Below, piece after piece: positions 56,721 to 64,000 of a DNA stretch of 64,000 nucleotides (positions are counted from its first letter, which is position 1; every line of letters begins with the position of its first letter). The notes under the pieces are model-generated. The model was not told where the DNA came from. It saw only the letters and a program-made list of their open reading frames with translations, and did no database searches. This stretch comes from Letharia columbiana (lineage: Eukaryota; Ascomycota; Lecanoromycetes; Lecanorales; Parmeliaceae): the NCBI RefSeq assembly GCF_014066305.1, contig NW_023501096.1, positions 1 to 64,000 of the forward strand. Direction: 5' to 3'. Made by a program: the position numbers and the translations under genes.

Positions 56721-57173
56721 CCTTTCCTGCCTGTACAGACTGGACTCCGCAATCTTCGGGCTCCCAGGCTGAAAAGCGGTGTATACTTACTTTGATAAGA
56801 CGTTAGACTCGGTTTACTCACAGAGTCTGGTTTCGTGGGGAATAGAGGAATGGCGAGGAAGCCTAGTAAGGAGGCATAGAGGCTATCAGCTGTTGACCGA
56901 CACAACGCAATGATCTTGCAGCGATTTCTCAGCATAAGCAGAAGGATGCGTATTCCGACACTCACTATGATATATCTTGTTTTTCGTGTAAACCTATCTC
57001 TCGAAATGTGACTTCAAAAGTGGGAATCGATGATATCACCGTACGGCCATGAGTTTGTACTTGCTAAAAATATAAGATTTCGTTCAGGTCTCCAAAGAGA
57101 CCCCTACTGATGCTCAGTTGACCATCGCTCTCAGAAAGCTCCCGTTCAAATCGATCAACGCTGCTGATCAAAA
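56721..57173. other. Spacer between the two tandem paralogues
   Basis: 453 bp. A minus-strand ORF (56965-56717) has no motif. Probably the terminator of copy 1 and promoter of copy 2. Confidence 0.4.
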
Positions 57174-57703
57174 ATGCGGGCGATAATAGCATTAGCAGCC
57201 ATTCAGACCATCGCCACCACCTCTTTTCGCATTTTTGCTACACTCATAAGTGCCTTCACCGTATGGCAAGGTCCTAGAGCCTGGCGCAGAGTGTATGAAC
57301 AGCACAGTGGCGAGTGGACCGCCGAGTCAGACATCCAGACAGGTGACGATATCCTGCATGGTTGATCACACTCAGGACGCTAAGTCATCACCGCGTAGAG
57401 TCGCTCGATACCAGCTTCGAACTTGAAGCACATCTATTCTCCACCGCTACCTTTTTCGAGATCCAAGCAACTCCACTTCCAAAGACCTCGAGACGTCCGG
57501 ACCTGCTTGCAGCTACTGCCTCATCGACAGCACCAGCCACGAGTATAAATTCACGAACTCAAAATGTCTGCGAGGGTTCGGGTGGGGGATACGGAAGGAC
57601 CGTGTCTTGCGGGTTTCGTATCCTCGATCTGGAATGGATGGAATTCTCGATCGGTTCATGGAGACAACTGATTCCGGAGTCTTCACGAATCTCTGCGGGA
57701 TAA
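57174..57703 (+). CDS. Small single-span membrane protein, copy 2 of a tandem pair
   Basis: Exons are 57174-57342 and 57399-57703; the 56 bp intron (GTGACG..GTAG, CGCTAAG branch) joins SDIQT to ESLDTSFELEAHLFS. The product is 157 aa. A hydrophobic span (TTSFRIFATLISAFTVWQG) is followed by PRAWRRVYEQ, matching copy 1. The second exon aligns with copy 1 at FELEAHLFSTATFFEIQAT but is longer and ends with a Gly/Ser-rich part and a Trp-containing tail not seen in copy 1. Same orientation as copy 1, about 450 bp away, so a local duplication followed by divergence. Function unknown. Confidence 0.66.
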
Positions 57704-58103
57704 GAGATGGAGAAACGGCGTTCAGGTGTTGTATCTTGTTTTACCACAGATTGGGTAATCGATGAAACATTCAATACTTCAAATGTCGCCCAGTCATCAT
57801 TATCCTTTCTCTTATTCAGCTTTGGTAATCTTGAGGATGTAACGTTGCGCATGCAGTGTTTGTACTTACTTGTAGCCTACTTAAGGTACGACAGCCCCGG
57901 GACTTTCGGCGCCGCTCTCCGTATTACTCGTACCGAGAATAGGCGACTTCCGGGCTACAAGTGGCCTCCGGCGCACTCCGAGATTTACTCTCTCCCATCC
58001 AAATATTTATACCACGATCTTTCCCACAATCATCAAATTTCATATCAATCTGACAATCACTACCGAGAACAAACTGCCACACTTGCAACTCACTCAAATC
58101 AAG
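57704..58103. other. Intergenic region upstream of the xanA-like gene
   Basis: 400 bp, presumed promoter. A purine/C-rich leader (CAAATCAAG) directly precedes the start codon. Confidence 0.4.
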
Positions 58104-59372
58104 ATGCTCTCATCAACCATGACTCTCAGCCCTCAACAAATTTCTATCCACCCCATTTCGGTCCCTTCGTCTGATGTAGATTTTGGCGCAGTCATTGAAA
58201 ATGTTGATCTCGAAAACTTGACAGGTAGGTGAAACACCACAGGGTCTATGTAGTAGCAGAGTATGCGCGTACAATAGGGAGCACTCCGTGGAACGGTAAC
58301 CTCCTAAGTAAGTATCCTGGACCTCGACATTAGCTTCAACAGTACTGACAGATGCATCGCAGACAACGACTTCTCCATCATCCGCGACACACTCTATAAA
58401 ACCCACGTAGTCGTCCTCAAGAACCAAGCTTCTAGCTCACCCAAAGCCCAATACGAACTAACCCACCGCTTCGACTCCTCCGCCATCGGATACGGTCACG
58501 GCAAGACCCTCGACGCCAAACGCAGCATCCTGCACCCGGATCTTAAAACTGTACCACACCAACCCGAGGTGCAAATCATTGGCAACGGCCTCGTGCCCGA
58601 GTATGAAGGTCTGTCCAACATCAAGCTCGTTCACCCTCACCACAAGAAGTTTCATAAGCACCCTATCCCCGAAGAGGATGATCTTACGCACACGCGCTTC
58701 TACCGCTGGCACATCGATGCTGCGCTTTATGATCTCAATCCGCCAAAGGTGACATCGCTGCTGGCGGTATCGGTGCCAAAAGGGAGACGGCAGACGTTGC
58801 GCTATGATGACGGGACGGGCGATGAGTTGGATGTTCCGCTAGGTACCACGGCATTCGTGAGCGGATACAAGATGTACGACATCCTGTCCGACGCGGACAA
58901 AGAGTTCGTGCGAACCAGCCGCATCGAGTACGCCGCGCATCCGTACATCTGGATGAGTGCAGCCAAATCGCGCTCTGACGGGCTCGGCCTAGTCTCCGAT
59001 AACCTCGAGCTTCCCTCCTCAGAACTTCCGCTTATCGATCCTTCAAAAGTGCAAATTCTACCCATGGTCTGGAAGAATCCGGTCACTGGCCAATTTGCCC
59101 TTCAAATGCACCCTTCCGCTGTGCGCAAGATACACCTGGCCACCGGCGAGGTCATCGAAGATCTGAAGAGGGTGCGAGAGATTGTTCATAAGCTGCAGAG
59201 GCCGGGAATCAGCCCGAACTTGGTGTATGCGCATGACTGGGAGGAGGGCGATATGGTGCTGTTCAACAACCAGGGGGTGTTGCATTCTGTTGTTGGAGCT
59301 TTCCGGGAGGACGAGGTTAGACTCTTCAGGCAGTGTAACATGGCTGCGAGCGAGGGGCCGGTGGGTGCTTAG
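58104..59372 (+). CDS. xanA: Alpha-ketoglutarate-dependent xanthine dioxygenase, XanA-like (TauD/TfdA fold)
   Basis: Non-haem Fe(II) dioxygenase of 376 aa that would convert xanthine to urate with alpha-ketoglutarate and O2, an alternative to xanthine dehydrogenase in purine use. Exons are 58104-58224 and 58363-59372, with a 138 bp intron (GTAGGT..GCAG) joining NLT to DNDFSIIRDTL. Iron ligands visible: His157 and Asp159 in RWHIDAALYD, and His348 in NNQGVLHSVVGAF. The 191-residue gap between the two histidines equals what I recall for Aspergillus nidulans XanA. Other family stretches are YAAHPYIWMSAAKSRSDGLG, VWKNPVTGQFALQMHPSAVR and RPGISPNLVYAHDWEEGD. It is slightly longer than XanA at the N-terminus. 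Substrate assignment rests on similarity within a family that also has other substrates. Confidence 0.82.
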
Positions 59373-60655
59373 TGTATGAGGAATGTGCAGGATCACGGGT
59401 GGTCCTAGCTCTGTGGGTCCTTGGGTTTGGTTCTGGTCTTTGGCTGTACTTTGCTGCGTTTTGCTTTCTTGTCTTGGCACCTTCGAGGCGTGTTCGACTT
59501 AGAAAGAGTCTATTACTATTCCTGGATAAAAAGGTATTTCCACCAATGATTATGTGCAAAATCTTCACGACTCCATATTCACAGCTAAAGATTGGCGCGA
59601 TATATCTCAAATTTAGTGAATGGCAAAGAGCCCGGTACTGGGCAAGATATTGAATTGTTCTACCTTACACTAGTGTGCCTCCTCTCAGTTCGTCAAGCTG
59701 CTGTACCCGTGAGCGCTTGCGGAGACAAAAATGGGCTGATTCGATACTGCCGTTTCTGGGCGAAGAAACATGTATCAGATCCCTGAATATGATGGCCAGC
59801 AATATCGCTTTGAGTTGAGCTGAGGGTGGGTAGTCCTGAAAGTGAGGCCTGAGGGTACTCAAACGGCACAGGGCGGAGGCAGAGGCCTGTAGCCTAAGAT
59901 AAACAATGGGACCCAAGGTAAATGAATATCTGAATCAAAGCACGAGGTGCCCGAGTATCTGGGAGATCGATCTAGAATATATAATGGCCGGACATGGTTC
60001 TGTTGAGCAGATTCAGGTGCTCCGCCCTTTGGCCAGGTTGTGCAATTGAGCGCTCATTTTGGCAAACACACCAAGCGACTGAGCCGGTTACCATCCTATT
60101 CCAGTATCGCCGTTAGCACTGAGCCGCGGGCAGCTTGAATATTGTGCGAGCGAAGGGGGATTCGCGTCGGGCAAGGGCAGTGATGCTTACTCACGAAAGT
60201 GTTGCATTTTAAAAAGGTATATTCCGTCCTAGAACCTCGTTGTATAATAGTGGAGAAGACGTATGTACGAGGAGTACATCGACCCCGCGTCCCCGAATTA
60301 GGCTGAGCGTCAGCCTTCCGGAACAGAAAGAGCCCGTAAAAAACAACTGAATTCGCTTCAGAGTCATCTTGCTACCTACATAGTGCGCTACTCGTGAATA
60401 GAATCCAGTCTCCACTGCGGATATATGCATGTTGCCTCATCCTTATCTAATGGACCTTGGAGGGGCTACCCCTATTGGGTCTCGAAAAAGATCGACAATG
60501 CAGCTACACCGCCCAGCAAAATGCTGTGCAATACCTACCAGCAAGGCTGCCAACCTCCTGGGAATATCACACTGCCACTCCACGGCCCCGTCAATTTTAT
60601 ATAGCTCGGTAGGCCCAGAACTTTTCTACGGTGATGTCGCTAATTCCTCTCCGTC
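59373..60655. other. 1.3 kb intergenic region
   Basis: No supported gene. Short ORFs on both strands have no motifs. It contains both the 3' flank of the xanA-like gene and the promoter of the ankyrin gene. Confidence 0.4.
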
Positions 60656-63238
60656 ATGCCCGACCCATTGACTGCTCTATCGACTGCTGCTAGCGTCGTC
60701 TCTCTGGTAGACGTAACGATCCGAGCCTGCGAAGGCATCTACGGCCTTGTCATCTCATGGAGGAATGCTCCCGGTGCGGTCAAAGATTTGCGGCAAACGG
60801 TCGAGGGTATCGAATCGATCCTTCGCAATCTAAAAACATTTGTGACAGAATATGAATCTTCAGTCCCGTTTCGGCAACATCGCCAAGTTTTACCTGATTC
60901 CTTGAATGCAGATATCATCAGCATTGGAGAGACCCTAGGTCTCCTGGATGGAATCTTGACGTCGAGTGGCGAAGCCAAAAACGTTCGCAGAAGGGCAAGA
61001 TGGGCTATTGATGAGAAGAAAACCCTGGAGATAGTACAGCGGCTAGAAACACAGCAAGTTGCACTCATTTTGAGCCTGCAGACTGTTGCACAGTAAGTTT
61101 GATCCCCATATAAAAAAAACGTATATGCCTGTCGTCCATATTTCCGTTGCATTGTAACATCTGCTGAGCACAAACCGGTCAGGAGGAGTTCGATCGCCCG
61201 TCACCATGACATGTTCAGGATTGAAACAAACTTGAAGCAAAGCCATGCCATTTCGACGGAACAGGTCTTGAATGCACTGAAGCCCATCAGCCGGCGTTTA
61301 GACGTCATCGCACAAAACGAAGCAAGTGCCTCGATGGGACACGCCTCATTGAGTACATCAATTGAAGCGCTTCGAGAGACAAACCTTGACCTTCACAACA
61401 CTCTAGAAACCAAATTGGACAATTTGATGTCAGGCCTCTCTCAAGCACCCTTCCTGAGAGACTCCATACGATCAGAGATTCTTGTTCGACCGTCCACCAA
61501 TGGTGTTCTGGCCAGGATATTTAGGACGGAGCTGAAACACGTTGTCATCCCCATTGTAGAGGAACGCTTGAACGCTTATAATTCTGCATCTGAGGCACAA
61601 CTCGTCGCCATACGTGAGAGCATCGATTCGATGGCAAATGGGTTCCAGCAGTCTTTGCAAAGCGTCTCTCGATTAGACGCAAACACTTCTTACCAGGATT
61701 CCGGGCCAGAAAAGGATGGGTTTGGAAGGGAAACCCAAGAAAATGTCCAGAGCCCAGCAGCTACCAGCCTAAGCATCGGCCAATACCCCGAAGTCTATAG
61801 AGAAGTCAGTCCTTCTAGCGCTCTGATTGACCCTGCTACGAGGCTCTGGACCCACACTTGGTGCTTTAGATGGAGGGTAGGATCCTTGCACGTCACAGCA
61901 TCGGCCTTCAAAATGGATAGTAGGTACCAAAAATTCAGCAATGCCTATCAAATCAGCCCCATTAGTGGGCCGAGGATTGGTTACAAATTCCTGATGACTT
62001 TCATACCAGCACAAAGTTTCCTGTCCTTGAGAGGGATCTCGATCTCCTGCAGAAGCCAAAGAGATCAGCGTGGATATCTTGAACTATGTCCTATACTTTC
62101 GTCATTTGCTGTCATTCCTTACAATTCTGATGTCTTTTCATTCAGTGCAAAAGGTGATTTAGAGGGACTTCGACAGCTGTTTTTTAATCGAGTAGGATCT
62201 CCCACAGATCGAGATGAAGATGGGTGGACTCCTTTACACGTAGGGACCCTCGGATTAGCTCTGTTATAATTAAATCGCTAACACACTGAGCAGTATGCTG
62301 CAAGATCTGGCAACTATGAGATTTGTAAATTCCTTCTGACAGAGGGCGCGGATCCTCTCGCGCTAGCCACTTCTGGACGGTGAGATTGGTCTCCGGTTTT
62401 GTGTATCCAAACTGATCACTTTGACAGCTTGAATAGAAACTGTTTGGATCTGATAGCCCATACCGGCTCAATGTTTCCAGTGAGAGCGTGTGGGATGCCC
62501 AACAAGGTTGACTATTGTGCTGCTGCTCGGCTTCTACACAATGCTGGTTGCGACTTGAATGATGGCAATATTTGTGGGCTCCTTTGGTTTCCCGAGCCAC
62601 CGTTGCCTACACGACTCCCACCATTGGACCGCAGACTCTTAACGAAAATTAGGAATCTCAATTATGAAGACTCTGACGAACTAATCACCTTTCTCCGTTG
62701 TCAAGTCCTAGAGATAGATGATGTTAAAGCAGATGAGCTCGCAGAACAGTTGCGGCATTGCTTAAATGTTACACCCTTCTTCAAATCTGCCGGAATCGGA
62801 TACGGTTTCTACGCAACACAAAGAACATACTACCTCTGTGGTCTCGGTGCTAATGTCAGAGCAAGAGACGCTTCCGGCAGACAGCCTTTGCATTACCTAT
62901 TTCAAAAGCCTTGGTCAGATGAGACATCTTGTCACGTGATCTACCTGGCATATCTACTCATTGAAGCTGGAGCGGATATCTGGGCTTGTGATGATCGTGG
63001 CAACACACCGACTTCGCTGGTCCTGAAACATGATCGATGGGATGATTGGTGCAAGATTCTGGAGCGCTGCGGTCTCGATGTGGAACATGTTCTCAGGACA
63101 GAGAGGGACCACCGCTGGAATCGGCAACATCTCAATGATGCTGAGCGGTCCGGTGTGGACACCGAACATCTCGAGTTTCCTAATCATGAGGTCTCGTTGA
63201 GACGACGAGGAGCGTACACTCGAGAGGTTGATGGATAG
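60656..63238 (+). CDS. Ankyrin-repeat protein with fungal NLR-type N-terminal domain
   Basis: Exons are 60656-61092, 61183-62239, 62294-62379 and 62428-63238, with introns of 90, 54 and 48 bp, all GT..AG. The product is 796 aa. The N-terminal 145 residues (MPDPLTALSTAASVVSLVDV, then VKDLRQTVEGIESILRNLKT) are the helical domain found at the start of many fungal STAND/NLR-like and ankyrin proteins. A coiled-coil-like part follows. A middle part with no match is next, then ankyrin repeats: DGWTPLHYAARSGNYEICKF with LLTEGADP spans the second intron, and later ASGRQPLHYLFQ and YLLIEAGADIWACDDRGNTP. No NACHT or NB-ARC motif is seen, so it lacks the nucleotide-binding switch. It may act in self/non-self recognition or signalling; this is inferred from domain types. 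Confidence 0.8.
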
Positions 63239-64000
63239 ATCCTCAGAGACTAATACACCGCGTTGATATACTGCGAACTGGCGTTATGGATAGCATGATG
63301 AGTTGTGAGCTAGACAGATTGATGATAAAAACGTCTGTTAGCATCTAGATCCAACGGATCGCCCTAACAGACTCAATATGTCGAGTACAAACAATGACAT
63401 ACCCCAGTACAGAACTGCGCCATCTGACTCAGTATATCGAGTTACAAACAATGACATACCCCACTACAGAACTGCGCCATCTGACCTCCCAACCACCCTT
63501 CGACTTTTCGCCAGCGGCTCCCTCCACCCCTCCGTCCGCCTGACCAATATCTAGCCCCGGCCTCATATCTCACCCTTACCCTCCTGCAGCAGTCTCCAGG
63601 CTCTAAGCAAGACGCGTCGGCCTGGCCGATGCGTCGGGGACCCCGTCCTCCCCTTCACCGAACAAACCTCCCTATCTGGTGAACCGACTGACAAACCTCC
63701 ATATCCGGATCTTAACCAGCCAAGCCCAGCCTTCCCTGCTGCTACTCTGCTCTGCCATCAACCTTGTTCTCATCACATCACATCATCGCGGGTTTCTTCT
63801 TTTCAAACACTACCCGCTCAGTGCGCTCACGCAGTTACTCGCAATGCCGACCGGGTAAGAGCCCAGTTGATTGAGAGGTGGAGTTCTGGGTGCGTGGAAG
63901 AACGGATCGAGAATGGGAGGGAGGCTATGATGTCGACGTATGGGAAGAGTTGGACGAGATTGCGGATGTCCGTTGTGGGGCTCCGGTGTGTATCGTCGAG
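63239..64000. other. Intergenic region at the window end, with a short tandem duplication
   Basis: Contains two direct copies of a 56-57 bp unit at 63370-63482, starting GACTCAATATGTCGAGT and GACTCAGTATATCGAGT. No gene is supported; C/T-rich sequence near 63,480-63,780 may be a promoter of a gene beyond the window. Confidence 0.45.

Overview
The window looks like nuclear DNA of a filamentous ascomycete (Pezizomycotina; Dothideomycetes is my guess and is not provable here). The reasons are many 45-65 bp GT..AG introns with CTAAC/CTGAC-like branch sites, an Ndt80-type VIB-1/XprG regulator, a HET-domain protein, a XanA-type xanthine dioxygenase, and an AT-rich island whose LTR pair differs almost only by transitions, as expected of repeat-induced point mutation (RIP). 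Gene models below were made by eye from reading frame, splice sites and recognisable family motifs.

Layout. 0-4 kb: a divergent pair, betaine-aldehyde dehydrogenase (minus, its 3' third broken by small indels) and choline oxidase (plus), which together would convert choline to glycine betaine. 4.7-6.4 kb: VIB-1/XprG-like regulator (minus) with a frameshifted C-terminus, then a 3.3 kb gene-poor stretch. 9.7-18.3 kb: a conserved housekeeping-type block (coiled-coil protein, Sip5, a frameshifted secreted protein, a Vip1-like RRM protein with a metallothionein-like tail, a probable mitoribosomal mL50). 19.1-19.8 kb: a small secreted protein at the edge of the island.

20.0-31.3 kb: AT-rich island. 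A 7,121 bp Ty3/gypsy chromovirus (275 bp LTRs, 5 bp target duplication ATAAG) sits inside an older, more decayed Ty3/gypsy element of opposite orientation. The younger element has a possible antisense coding remnant between pol and its right LTR. 31.3-36.3 kb: intergenic debris with a 637 bp TIR element (50 bp perfect inverted repeats, TAA duplication), a 65 bp triplicate and a 54 bp-arm palindrome.

36.3-46 kb: GFA-domain enzyme, CYP52-like P450, a two-TM protein with a long acidic tail, and an RRM/NOL8-like nucleolar protein. 46-64 kb: an accessory-looking region with a broken STAND-type N-terminal remnant, a HET-domain protein, a methyltransferase, an SMP/LEA-like protein (homopolymer frameshift near its end), a BTB protein, two tandem paralogous small membrane proteins, a XanA-like dioxygenase and an ankyrin protein with a fungal NLR-type N-terminus.

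Several otherwise normal genes carry one- or two-base frameshifts, some at homopolymers. The reader should treat assembly error and genuine decay as competing explanations.
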